Source: Kutzneria viridogrisea (GTDB taxonomy: Bacteria > Actinomycetota > Actinomycetes > Mycobacteriales > Pseudonocardiaceae). Taken from it: 64,000 bases of DNA. The position numbers and the translations under genes were made by a program. A model generated the notes under the pieces. The model was not told the DNA's origin. It made no database searches and saw only the letters and a program-made list of their open reading frames with translations. Numbering within the stretch: the stretch's first letter is position 1; the number at the start of each line of letters is the position of its first letter. The DNA is taken from the NCBI GenBank assembly GCA_014138725.1, contig JACJID010000006.1, forward strand, positions 618,001 through 682,000. The letters run 5' to 3'. Shown here one piece after another: positions 35,587-43,179 of the stretch.

Positions 35587-36255
35587 TCAGCGCGGTGGCC
35601 GCCGCACCAGTTGCTGCACGTGTGGTGCGGGCCCGATGCCCAGTTCCTCGCGCAGGAGTCGTTGGTAGCTCTGGTAGGCGGCCAGCGCCTCGGTGTAGTT
35701 GCCCTCCGCGAGGTGGATCTCGATCAGCAGCCGGTGCGGGGTCTCGCGCAGCGGCTCGGTGCGCAGCGCGGCCATGGTCGCCTCCACCGCCCGCCCGTAC
35801 CTGGCCTGCCGCAGCTCGCGCTCGGCGGCCCGCTCCAGTGCGCGCAGGTACAGCAACTTGGTGTGCTGGCGGCGTTCCAGCACCCAGTCCTCGTACCAGC
35901 CGGGCAGCAACTCGTGCCTGCGCCGCACCAGGGCGGCCAGCCGCTGCTCCCGTCCCTTCGTCAGCTGGTCCAGGTCCAGTCGCACCTGCGGGGCCAGCCG
36001 CAGCCGCTCGCCCTCGGCCACCAGCACCGGCACCGCCAGCCGGGAGGTCCGCCACAGCGCGGTGCGCAGCCTGCTCAGTGAGCGCTCCGCCTGCGGGTCC
36101 GGCCACAGCGCGGCGGCCGTGCGCAGCCGGGACGGGGCCCGGTGGAGGGCCACGTAGGCCAGAAGTCGTTGCAGGGAACGGGCGAGCTCGACGTGCTGTC
36201 CCCGCACGGACAGCGCGAACCCGTCGAGCAGGACCAGACTGGGTCTCTCGGACAT
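35587..36255 (-). CDS. BTAD-domain (SARP-type) transcriptional regulator A
   Basis: Regulator of 222 aa: an OmpR-like winged-helix domain (residues about 5-90, with LQRLLAYVALHRAPSRLRTAAALWPD and SRLRTALWRTSR as the DNA-contact helices) followed by a BTAD domain with TPR-like helices (LLPGWYEDWVLERRQHTKLLYLRALERAAE, RTEPLRETPHRLLIEIHLAEGN, AYQSYQRLLREELGIGP). SARPs activate secondary-metabolite genes by binding direct heptamer repeats. ATG 36255 aligns with its two neighbours' starts; GTG 36264 is an alternative. First of three paralogues within 2.3 kb. Confidence 0.8.
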   Translation of the reverse strand: MSERPSLVLLDGFALSVRGQHVELARSLQRLLAYVALHRAPSRLRTAAALWPDPQAERSLSRLRTALWRTSRLAVPVLVAEGERLRLAPQVRLDLDQLTKGREQRLAALVRRRHELLPGWYEDWVLERRQHTKLLYLRALERAAERELRQARYGRAVEATMAALRTEPLRETPHRLLIEIHLAEGNYTEALAAYQSYQRLLREELGIGPAPHVQQLVRRPPR

Positions 36256-36294
36256 GATCGACACCTGCCTCCACGGCCAGCGGCACTGCGATCA

Positions 36295-37026
36295 TCACCC
36301 TGGATCGGCCGCCCGCACATCCGGGGTATCCCGTACACCGCGGGAGAGCAGTGTCCGCATCCTGGCGGAGGGCTCCAGTCCCAGCACGGTGCGCAACATC
36401 GTCCGGTACGACTCGTAGTGGTCCAGTGCGTGCCCGGGTGAGCCCGAGGCGAGGTAGATCATGATCAGCGCGCGATGTCCGCTCTCCCGCAACGGTTCCA
36501 CGTCCACCGCCTGCATCGCGGCGGCCAGCGCCTCGGGGTAGCCGCCCCGCGCGCAGAGCTGTTCGGCCAGCGCGTCCAGCGCGTGCAGGCGCAGTTGCCG
36601 CAGGCGTTCCCGCTCGATGACCACCCACTGCTCTGCCCAATCGGGCAGCAGGTCGCCGCCGCGCAGCACCACCGCCTGCCCCGCGGCACCGATCGGCTCG
36701 CCGTCCAGCACCGCACGCGCGGCGCGGTCCAGCTCGTCCACGTCCACCTCGACCGGCTCACCCAATGACAGGACGTCCGCGTGGCACCGCACGAGGTCGT
36801 GCGAGCGCCGGCCGAGCCGCCACAACGTGCTGCGCAGGCTGCCGTCCGCGCGGCCCTCGGTGACCTCCGGCCACAACTCGCCCGCCACCACGGCGCGGGA
36901 ACTCGGCCCGTGCACGGCCAGGTAGGCCAGCACCCGCTTGGCAGTGCTGGGCGTTGGCACGGGCTTTGCCCCTTGGCGCAGCGCGAAGCCGTTGAGCAGG
37001 TTCAGGTTGAACTGGTGCGTGGACAC
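36295..37026 (-). CDS. BTAD-domain (SARP-type) transcriptional regulator B
   Basis: Regulator of 243 aa with the same two-domain layout as its neighbours: winged helix (STAKRVLAYLAVHGPSSRAVVAGELWPEV, SLRSTLWRLGRRSHDLV) and BTAD (LLPDWAEQWVVIERERLRQLRLHALDALAEQL, VEPLRESGHRALIMIYLASGSPGHALDHYESYRTML). GTG 37026 follows GGAGG with a 4-base spacer; a longer upstream frame is unsupported. It lies 39 bases upstream of regulator A on the same strand and diverges from regulator C across a 163-bp gap, so the trio may cross-regulate. Confidence 0.8.
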   Translation of the reverse strand: MSTHQFNLNLLNGFALRQGAKPVPTPSTAKRVLAYLAVHGPSSRAVVAGELWPEVTEGRADGSLRSTLWRLGRRSHDLVRCHADVLSLGEPVEVDVDELDRAARAVLDGEPIGAAGQAVVLRGGDLLPDWAEQWVVIERERLRQLRLHALDALAEQLCARGGYPEALAAAMQAVDVEPLRESGHRALIMIYLASGSPGHALDHYESYRTMLRTVLGLEPSARMRTLLSRGVRDTPDVRAADPG

Positions 37027-37189
37027 GGCGCCTCCGAGCTGCCTGTCGACCACTCCTGTGTACCTGCCCGCTTTGCCGGATTCCACCGTTCGCGCGAACG
37101 ACCGCCCATATGGGCGCGGCGCGGTGACAGGTTTGTGACGCCGCGCTGCCAGCATCGCCTCGCAGTCAGGGGATCAGGGGAGATCAACG

Positions 37190-37915
37190 ATGAGTGCACC
37201 GAACACGACCACCGTGCACCTGCTCGACGGGCCGTACGTGGTCCGCGGGGGTTCGCGAGTGGAGGTACCGGAAGGCGGGAAGCGGTTGCTGGCCCTGCTG
37301 TCCGTGCAGCGGGCCAGACTGGACCGGCGGTTCGTGGCGAGCACGCTGTGGCCGGAGGTGGACCAGACCCGCGCCGCGGGCAACCTGCGGTCCACGCTGT
37401 GGCGACTGCGCTCCACGGGGGTGGAGCTGGTCAGCGCCGACAAGTGGGGCCTGTCGCTGCGGGAGGAGGTGCGGGTGGACCTCGCCGAGGCGCACGCCTG
37501 GGCGGACCGGGTGCTGCGCGGCCTGCCGGAGGCGGCGGACCTGGCGCTGCCCACCTGGTGGCAGGACGCGCTGAACCTGCTGCCCGGCTGGTACGAGGAC
37601 TGGACGTGCGGCGAGCGGGAACGGTTGCGGCACCACACCTTGCACGCGCTGGAGGCGCTCAGCGCGCGGCTGGTCGACGTGGGCAGGATCGCGGAGGCGG
37701 TGGACGTGGCGATGGTCGTGGTCGGCGCGGAGCCGCTGCGCGAGTCCGGTCAGCGCGCGCTCGTGCTGGCACACCTGGCCGAGGGCAACGTGAGCGAGGT
37801 GCGGCGGGGCTACACCAGCTACCGGGAGCTGCTGGCCGCCGAACTCGGTGTGGAGCCGGGCAGGGAACTGGTCGACCTGGTGTGGCGGGTGCGGGCCCGT
37901 GCCGCCGTGGCCTGA
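37190..37915 (+). CDS. BTAD-domain (SARP-type) transcriptional regulator C
   Basis: Regulator of 241 aa, divergent from regulators A and B. Winged helix: GKRLLALLSVQRARLDRRFVASTLWPEVDQ and AAGNLRSTLWRLRS; BTAD: LNLLPGWYEDWTCGERERLRHHTLHALEAL, AEPLRESGQRALVLAHLAEGNVSEVRRGYTSYRELL. ATG start with GGGGAGA 7 bases upstream. Its last 97 bases overlap the 3' end of the convergent NCS1 permease gene. Its target is unknown; no biosynthetic cluster directly adjoins it apart from genes 20 kb away. Confidence 0.82.
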   Translation: MSAPNTTTVHLLDGPYVVRGGSRVEVPEGGKRLLALLSVQRARLDRRFVASTLWPEVDQTRAAGNLRSTLWRLRSTGVELVSADKWGLSLREEVRVDLAEAHAWADRVLRGLPEAADLALPTWWQDALNLLPGWYEDWTCGERERLRHHTLHALEALSARLVDVGRIAEAVDVAMVVVGAEPLRESGQRALVLAHLAEGNVSEVRRGYTSYRELLAAELGVEPGRELVDLVWRVRARAAVA

Positions 37916-39324
37916 CGGCTGGTGACCGCCGCGTACAGCAGACCGGCCGCGAAGAAGGCCACCACCACGCCGATGTTCGCCGAGCCCAGCGGACCGGAGC
38001 GGACCGCCTCCGGCAGCAGGAAGCCGACCAGGCGGTCCAGCCTGGGGTCGGCCGAGGTGATCAGGCCCAGCCCGAGCACCGCACCGACCAGCATCGAGCC
38101 GACGCCCGGCCAGTTCCACCCCCGGTAGGGACCGGCCGGGTCGTCCAGGCCGGGCACGTCGTAGCCGCGGCCCCGGTCGCGGTGCAGCAGCATGTCCACC
38201 AGGAACACCGCCGCCCAGGCCGCGACGAACGAGCCCGCGGTGAACAGGAACGCCTGGAACGGGGCGAAGAAGCTCGGGGCGAAGAACACCACGTAGGCCG
38301 CTCCGGCGATCATGAGCACCCCGTCGAGCCCGGCCGCGGCGGGGCGCGGCAGCCGCACGCCAAGCGCCTGCAACACGATGCCGGAGGAGTACAGGTCCAC
38401 CACGGCCGCGCCGACGATGCTCAACACCACCGCCAGCAGGTAGGGCACCAGGAACCAGGTCGGCAACTGCCTGGTCAGCCCGCCGATCGGGTCCTTGGCC
38501 ACCCGTCCGGCCAGCCCCGGGTCGCCGGTGGACAGCAGCACGCCCGCCAGCAGCAGCACGCCCTGCACGGCGCCGCCGCCCAGCGCCGTCCAGCCGATCA
38601 CCGAGCGGGGACGTGTGGCCGCGGGCAGGTAGCGGCTGTAGTCCGCGCCGCCCGCGACCCAACCCAGGCCGGTACCGGCGATCGCCAGCGTGATCCCGCC
38701 GAGCAGCGCGGGCAGCGAGCCGGTCGACCCGTGCGAGCTGAACAGGTGGGCCTGCGCCAGCTGGATGGCCAGGTAGGCCAGCGTCACCTCACCCACGATG
38801 AGCGTGATCCACCTCTGCACGCGCTGGATCAGGTGGTAGCCGTAGACCGCGAGCAGGATCGTCAGTCCCGCCATCACCAGGAAGCTCAGCACCAGCAGCG
38901 GGCCCCTGGCCAGACTCGGCGACAGCCTGCCCAGCACCGTCCTGGTCGCCAGCGCGCCCAGCGCCAGGCTGACGATCTCCCAGCCGATCAGCGAGGCGTA
39001 GGTCACCAGCATCGGCAGCCTGGCCCCGGCGTGCCCGAACGCGGCCCGGCTCAGCTTCATCGTCGGCACCCCGGTGCGCGAGCCCGCCAGCGCGATCAGG
39101 CCCACCAGCGGGTAGGAGGCCGCCAGCGCGATCAGGATCGCCAGCACCGCCTGCCACCAGGCAAGTCCCAGCCCCACCACGAACACCCCGTAGCCCACCG
39201 GCAGCATGCTCAGGTTGGCCGCCGCCCACACCCAGAACTGGCCGCGCGCGGTGCCGTACCGTTCCCCCGCGGGCACCACTTCGATGCCTCTTCGCTCCAC
39301 GCCCACCCGGTGTGTCCCGCCCAT
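37819..39324 (-). CDS. NCS1-family nucleobase/cation symporter
   Basis: Membrane transporter of 501 aa with about twelve helices. The N-terminus (GIEVVPAGERYGTARGQFWVWAAANLSMLPVGYG) is the classic NCS1 entry, in which the W and N residues shape the substrate site; GTGLGWVAGGADYSRYLP and SSGIVLQALGVRLPRP are further family motifs. NCS1 carriers import cytosine, purines, allantoin, thiamine or hydantoins with H+ or Na+. ATG 39324 follows GGGAGGG. The C-terminal 30 or so residues (Ser/Thr/Arg-rich) lie in the 97-bp overlap with regulator C and are probably disordered. Confidence 0.88.
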   Translation of the reverse strand: MGGTHRVGVERRGIEVVPAGERYGTARGQFWVWAAANLSMLPVGYGVFVVGLGLAWWQAVLAILIALAASYPLVGLIALAGSRTGVPTMKLSRAAFGHAGARLPMLVTYASLIGWEIVSLALGALATRTVLGRLSPSLARGPLLVLSFLVMAGLTILLAVYGYHLIQRVQRWITLIVGEVTLAYLAIQLAQAHLFSSHGSTGSLPALLGGITLAIAGTGLGWVAGGADYSRYLPAATRPRSVIGWTALGGGAVQGVLLLAGVLLSTGDPGLAGRVAKDPIGGLTRQLPTWFLVPYLLAVVLSIVGAAVVDLYSSGIVLQALGVRLPRPAAAGLDGVLMIAGAAYVVFFAPSFFAPFQAFLFTAGSFVAAWAAVFLVDMLLHRDRGRGYDVPGLDDPAGPYRGWNWPGVGSMLVGAVLGLGLITSADPRLDRLVGFLLPEAVRSGPLGSANIGVVVAFFAAGLLYAAVTSRQATAARARTRHTRSTSSLPGSTPSSAASSSR

Positions 39325-39524
39325 CAGACCCTCCCACCGCTCCGGGATCGGAGTCTGCCGGTCACGCTGCCACAAAACCTCACCCACCTGCACCAATGCG
39401 CATAACGATGGGAGGAACAGTCGGCCCCCTGGTGACTGTCCGAACATGAAGGAGCACGTACAGGTCCAGTTACATCCCCGTATCGGGTGAGGAGAACGCT
39501 GACAGTCTCAGTACTGTTGAGTAC

Positions 39525-41408
39525 ATGGTTGGTGCCGAAGGGGCAGACGCAGGGGGCCGTGCGCCGCACTTCGACGTGGTGTTGCGCGGGTACAACACGC
39601 GCCAGGTCAACGAGCGGGTCACCCGACTCCAGTTCGACCTGCGCAACTGTGCCCGGGACCGGGAGCTCGCCCAGGGCCAGGCCGCCGAGCTGGCCCAGCT
39701 GCTCAACACCACCCGCGCCGAGCTGGCGAGGGTACGCCAGCAGCTGGCCGCGGTGGTCAACGCCCCGGTGACCGGCGCCAACGTGTCCGAGCGGGTCCGG
39801 CTGATGATGAGCCTGGCCGAGGAGGAGATCGCCGAGCTGCGGCGCAAGGCCAAGGAGCACGCCGACGCGACCCGTGCCGAGGCCGAGCGGTTCGCCACCA
39901 CCAGCCGCGGTGAGGCCGAGCGCTACGCCTCCGCGGTCAAGGGCGACGCCGAGCGGCACGCCACCACGGTGCGCGGGGACGCGGACCGGCACGCCGCCGC
40001 GGTGCACGCCGAGGTGCAGAAGTTCATGGCCGATGCCCGGGTCGAGGCCGAGCGGCAGGGCACCGCCGTGGCCGCCCAGCGCCAGCAGGCCGCCGCCGAG
40101 AACGAGCAGCGCCGCGTGCAGGCCGAGGCCGAGTTCGCCCAGCGGCGTGCCCACCTGGACTCCGAACACGATCAGCGCAGCCAGCTGCTGGAGGCCGAGC
40201 ACCAGCAGCGCGCTGCCGAGCTGGAGCAGCGCCGCCAGACGTTGGAGGCCGAGTACCAGCAGCGTGAGGCCGAACAGGCCCAGCGACGCCAGCTGGCCGA
40301 GAGCGAGCTGGAGCAGCGCCGTGAGCAGGGCGAGGCCGAGCTGGCCCACCTGCGCAAGCAGGCTCAGGAGGAGCTGGCGCAGGAACGCGCGAAGCTGGAC
40401 ACCGAGCACCAGCAGCGCGTGAGCGAGCTCGTGCAGCAGCGGGTCCAGCTGGAGTCCGAGCATGATCAGCGGCGTCAGGCGTTGGACGCGGAGCACGCTG
40501 AGCGTGCATCCAAGCTGGAGCAGCAGCGCGCGGACTTGGAGGCCGAGCACGAGCAGCGCGGCGCTGACCTGGAGCAGACCCGGCTCCGACTGGCCGCCGA
40601 GCACGAGCAGCGCCAGCAGCAACTGGATGCTGAGCACGCTCAGCGCGGGGCCGAGCTGGAGTCCGAGCACGAGCAGCGGCGTCAGGTCTTGGACGCCGAG
40701 CACGCTGAACGTGGTGCTGACCTGGATCAGCGGCGTACGACGTTGGAGGCCGAGCACCAGCAGCGTGTGACTGACCTGGCGCAGTCGCGGACGCAGCTGG
40801 AGTCCGAGCACGAGCAGTTGCGACAGACCCTGGAGTCCGAGCACGCGCAACAGCGGCAGCTGCTGGAGTCCGAGCACGAGCAGCGTGCTGAGGACTTGGA
40901 GAAGCAGCGCCTCCAGGGTGACGCGGACCTCGTCCAGCGGCGCCAGGCGCTGGAGGCCGAGATGCAGCAGCGCGGTGCTGAGCTCGAGCAACTGCGTGAG
41001 CGGGTCGAGGACGAACTGGACCAGCGCAGGCACCAGGTCGAGGCCGAGCTGAAGCAGGAACGCGCCAAGCTGGCCAGCGAGCACCAGGCGTCGCTGGCCG
41101 AGCTCACCGCGCGGCGCACCGAGCTGGAGCACAAGTACGCGGAGCACCACGACTCGCTGGACAAGGAGTACGACGAGCTGCGTGACAAGCTCGGCAAGGA
41201 ACACGCCCTGCTGATGGCCCAGGGCAAGACCGAGTCCGAGCGGCTGGTGCGCGAGGCCTCGCAGGAGGCGGACCGCCTGGCGGCCGAGGCCCGGTCCAGT
41301 GGTGAGCAGGCGCTTGCGGTGCGGCGGCAGGCGCACGAGCAGGTCTCCGGCGTGCAGACCCTGCTGCGCGAGGCCCTCGCCGCCGTGCAACCCCTACCCG
41401 GCGAGTAA
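39525..41408 (+). CDS. Long coiled-coil cytoskeletal protein (DivIVA-headed, Scy/FilP-like)
   Basis: Protein of 627 aa, almost entirely coiled coil. A short DivIVA-like head (FDVVLRGYNTRQVNERVTRLQFDLR, residues about 15-40) precedes an Ala/Glu/Arg-rich rod. From about residue 205 to 475 the rod is made of EHxQR units: L-E-A-E-H-x-Q-R-x-x-x blocks of 11 residues alternating with 7-residue LEQxRxx blocks, so periods of 11 and 18. Such hendecad/mixed rods occur in the actinomycete polar-growth scaffold Scy and filament protein FilP, which work with DivIVA at hyphal tips. ATG 39525 has no clear ribosome site close by (GAGGAG is about 33 bases upstream), so leaderless or weak initiation is possible. 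The TGA is followed by repeat array 3. Confidence 0.82.
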   Translation: MVGAEGADAGGRAPHFDVVLRGYNTRQVNERVTRLQFDLRNCARDRELAQGQAAELAQLLNTTRAELARVRQQLAAVVNAPVTGANVSERVRLMMSLAEEEIAELRRKAKEHADATRAEAERFATTSRGEAERYASAVKGDAERHATTVRGDADRHAAAVHAEVQKFMADARVEAERQGTAVAAQRQQAAAENEQRRVQAEAEFAQRRAHLDSEHDQRSQLLEAEHQQRAAELEQRRQTLEAEYQQREAEQAQRRQLAESELEQRREQGEAELAHLRKQAQEELAQERAKLDTEHQQRVSELVQQRVQLESEHDQRRQALDAEHAERASKLEQQRADLEAEHEQRGADLEQTRLRLAAEHEQRQQQLDAEHAQRGAELESEHEQRRQVLDAEHAERGADLDQRRTTLEAEHQQRVTDLAQSRTQLESEHEQLRQTLESEHAQQRQLLESEHEQRAEDLEKQRLQGDADLVQRRQALEAEMQQRGAELEQLRERVEDELDQRRHQVEAELKQERAKLASEHQASLAELTARRTELEHKYAEHHDSLDKEYDELRDKLGKEHALLMAQGKTESERLVREASQEADRLAAEARSSGEQALAVRRQAHEQVSGVQTLLREALAAVQPLPGE

Positions 41409-41447
41409 CCGCCGCACCAGGCCCGGGTTGTGCCCCCCGCGCCCGGC

Positions 41448-41793
41448 GAGTCCCGTCCTGGGGGGCGTGAGTCCCGCTTTGTCGACGGTGAGTCCCGCTC
41501 AGGCGAGCGCGAGTCCCGCCCGCCTGGCCGCGAGTCCCGCTTACTGGCCTGCGGGTCCCGCTCTGGCGGGCGCGGGTCCCGCTTTGTCGACGGTGAGTCC
41601 CGCCCGCCGGGCCGCCAGTCCCGCTTTGGGAGGCGCGAGTCCCGCCCGCAGGCCAGTGAGTCCCGTCCAGCGGAGCACGACTCCCGCTCACTGGCCGGTG
41701 AGTCCCGTCCAGCGGAGCGCGAGTCCCGCCCGCAGAGCCGGCGAGCCCCGTCCAGGCGAGCGCGACCCCTGCCCCGTCGAGCGCGAGCCATGC
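41448..41793. repeat. 21-bp periodic GAGTCCCG tandem array (copy 3)
   Basis: Seventeen units from 41448 to 41785, spaced 21 bp except for one 22-bp step (41721 to 41743). The last three units are decayed (GAGCCCCG, GACCCCTG, GAGCCATG). All units face the same way as the forward units at 24021-24609. The array starts 40 bases after the coiled-coil gene stop. Confidence 0.93.
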
Positions 41794-41915
41794 TCATCCC
41801 GGTGCGCATCGCATGGCGGGGAATCCTCTGCGGCAAAGGGATTCCGTGCATCGTGACCGGTGACACCGCGTGCCTGAGTTGACACGGTGTCGATCGTGGG
41901 AGTTCACTGGGTGAG

Positions 41916-42140
41916 GAAGCACCTCGTTCGGTGAGGCTTCTGTGCGGACACAGGCCACTGACCCCCCAACGTCGAGAGACGTTCCGGGTCAGGACAGGTC
42001 TCCCCGGCCTAAGGGGTAACCCCAAGTGGCTTCCCGGCAACGGGATACGCCGTGCAGTGCCAAAGCTCTGACGAGAGGGGTGTGCGGCCGGTTGCTCGAC
42101 CGGTGCGCGCTCCCCGTCGTGCGACACGACGAAGGGAGGT
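41916..42140 (+). ncRNA. Highly structured mRNA leader, candidate cis-regulatory RNA, upstream of the PLP-pseudoenzyme/speD operon
   Basis: About 225 nt with consecutive hairpins: 41916-41940 (GAAG/CTTC plus CCTC/GAGG), 41941-41952 (TGTG/CACA), 41958-41992 (7-bp CTGACCC/GGGTCAG, internal loop, 6-bp AACGTC/GACGTT capped by a GAGA tetraloop), 42033-42044 (CCCG-GCAA-CGGG, GNRA loop, extended by GGC/GCC), 42077-42115 (GGGG/CCCC outer, CCGGT/ACCGG inner), and 42115-42131 (7-bp CGTCGTG/CACGACG, 3-base loop). The last hairpin ends 2 bases before the Shine-Dalgarno of a 21-aa ORF. Two GNRA loops and a chain of stable stems are unlikely by chance. I do not recognise a known riboswitch class. Confidence 0.6.
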
Positions 42141-42147
42141 GGCGGGA

Positions 42148-42213
42148 ATGAGTCCCGGAGACAGTCGAAGTCCGAAACCAGTACGTGTACCGGAGCTCGC
42201 CCGCCAGCACTGA
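42148..42213 (+). CDS. 21-residue leader peptide
   Basis: ATG followed by 20 codons and TGA, with a near-ideal ribosome site GGGAGGT (42134-42140) 7 bases upstream. The peptide begins MSPGDSRSPKPVRVPEL and ends ARQH; it has three Pro-flanked basic positions (SPK, PVR, VPE), a kind of sequence that can pause ribosomes. It lies directly behind the structured leader and 38 bases before the 48-aa ORF. A translational or transcription attenuator is the natural reading, by analogy with leader peptides of polyamine genes (speFL). Function is inferred from position. Confidence 0.55.
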   Translation: MSPGDSRSPKPVRVPELARQH

Positions 42214-42251
42214 CCCGGGCGCGGCTCCGCGGTGTCGAACGGAGTCGACCG

Positions 42252-42398
42252 ATGACCTTCCTGACCCGTCTTGTTGACGTCCTTTTCTTTCTGCGCAAGG
42301 AAGAAGTCCACAACGACCTGCTGCGAGCCGGTGCCGAGCCGGTGCACGCCCCGTCGCTGATGACGGTGCTGCACGGCGGCCGCCCGGTGCGCGGCTGA
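42252..42398 (+). CDS. Small 48-aa protein of unknown function
   Basis: ATG with GGAG 7 bases upstream; reads MTFLTRLVDVLFFLRKEEVH, then NDLLRAGAEPVHAPSLMTVL and a basic end (HGGRPVRG). The first 15 residues are an amphipathic or weakly hydrophobic helix, the rest soluble. It ends 13 bases before the PLP-pseudoenzyme gene and appears to be part of the same operon. I do not recognise the family. Too short for routine gene calling, but its ribosome site and spacing support it. Confidence 0.6.
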   Translation: MTFLTRLVDVLFFLRKEEVHNDLLRAGAEPVHAPSLMTVLHGGRPVRG

Positions 42399-42411
42399 GC
42401 GGGAGCCCGCA

Positions 42412-43167
42412 GTGCGTGAGTTCCTGGCTGAGGGGTCGCCGATCGTCGAGGCCGCAGGGGCCTGGCGCGGCACCCAGACCAGAATTCGAGAGTTCCTCAA
42501 CTGTAAGGAACCGCAGACCCCCTGCCGGATCGTGGACCTGGCCACGGTCGAGCGGCACCTGTTCGAGCTGCGCATGGCGCTGCCCTCGGCCGAACTGGTG
42601 CATGCCGTGCGCTGCGGGCAGGCGGCTGGCGTGCTCGGATCGGCGGCCCGCCTGGGCTGCCGGTTCGACGCGGCCACGCCCGGGGACGTGGATCTGTGCC
42701 TGCTCAACGGGATCGCGCCCACCGCGCTGTCCTACACCGGCACCGAGGACCTGGCTGACGTGTCCGACCGGGGCGTGCGACTGTTCGGAGTGGACGGTGA
42801 GCAGGGGCTGGATGCGTTGGCGGCCTTGGCCCCGGGTGCCGCGGTGTACTGCCGTGTCCCGGCGCCGGGTCCGAACGACTGCGGCGCCGTGCTGGGTGCG
42901 GCGGTCGAGGTGCTGGGCACGGCACGCTGGCTCGGGCTTGTGCCGTACGGCATCTCGTTCCGGATCGGCGCCTCGCTGGCGGAGTTGGTGGGCGTGCCCG
43001 CGTCCTGGCGCGATCACCTGCTGGTCTGCGCGGCGGGGATCCAGGAGGCGTTCGGCGAGCGCGGGGACCTGCGGCTGCTGGTGGAGCCGGGCGACTCGGT
43101 GGTGGCCGATGCCAGCGTGGTGATCGGCGAACTGGGTGCCGGTCCGTTGCCGACCTACTGCGTCTGA
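42412..43167 (+). CDS. Ornithine/diaminopimelate decarboxylase-like pseudoenzyme (fold type III PLP)
   Basis: Protein of 251 aa aligned with the barrel of ODC/DAP decarboxylases: IVDLATVERHLFELRMALPSAELVHAVRCG, where the catalytic YAVKAN lysine is Arg67; RLGCRFDAATPGDVDL corresponds to GxGFDxASxGE; YGISFRIGAS to the SFHVGS motif; LLVEPGDSVVAD to the EPGR phosphate motif with Asp228 for Arg. The C-terminal beta domain with the catalytic Cys-Asp is missing (family length about 390-420). It should not decarboxylate through PLP. It sits between the 48-aa gene and speD, so a regulatory or structural partner of SpeD is possible, as antizyme inhibitor is for eukaryotic ODC. GTG start, GGGAG 6 bases upstream. 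Confidence 0.72.
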   Translation: MREFLAEGSPIVEAAGAWRGTQTRIREFLNCKEPQTPCRIVDLATVERHLFELRMALPSAELVHAVRCGQAAGVLGSAARLGCRFDAATPGDVDLCLLNGIAPTALSYTGTEDLADVSDRGVRLFGVDGEQGLDALAALAPGAAVYCRVPAPGPNDCGAVLGAAVEVLGTARWLGLVPYGISFRIGASLAELVGVPASWRDHLLVCAAGIQEAFGERGDLRLLVEPGDSVVADASVVIGELGAGPLPTYCV

Positions 43168-43179
43168 GGAGGATCAGCG

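Noticed and set aside
42068-42074. Hammerhead-ribozyme-like CTGACGA in the structured leader
   Set aside because: The required GAAA after stem II and a matching stem III/cleavage site could not be found around it.
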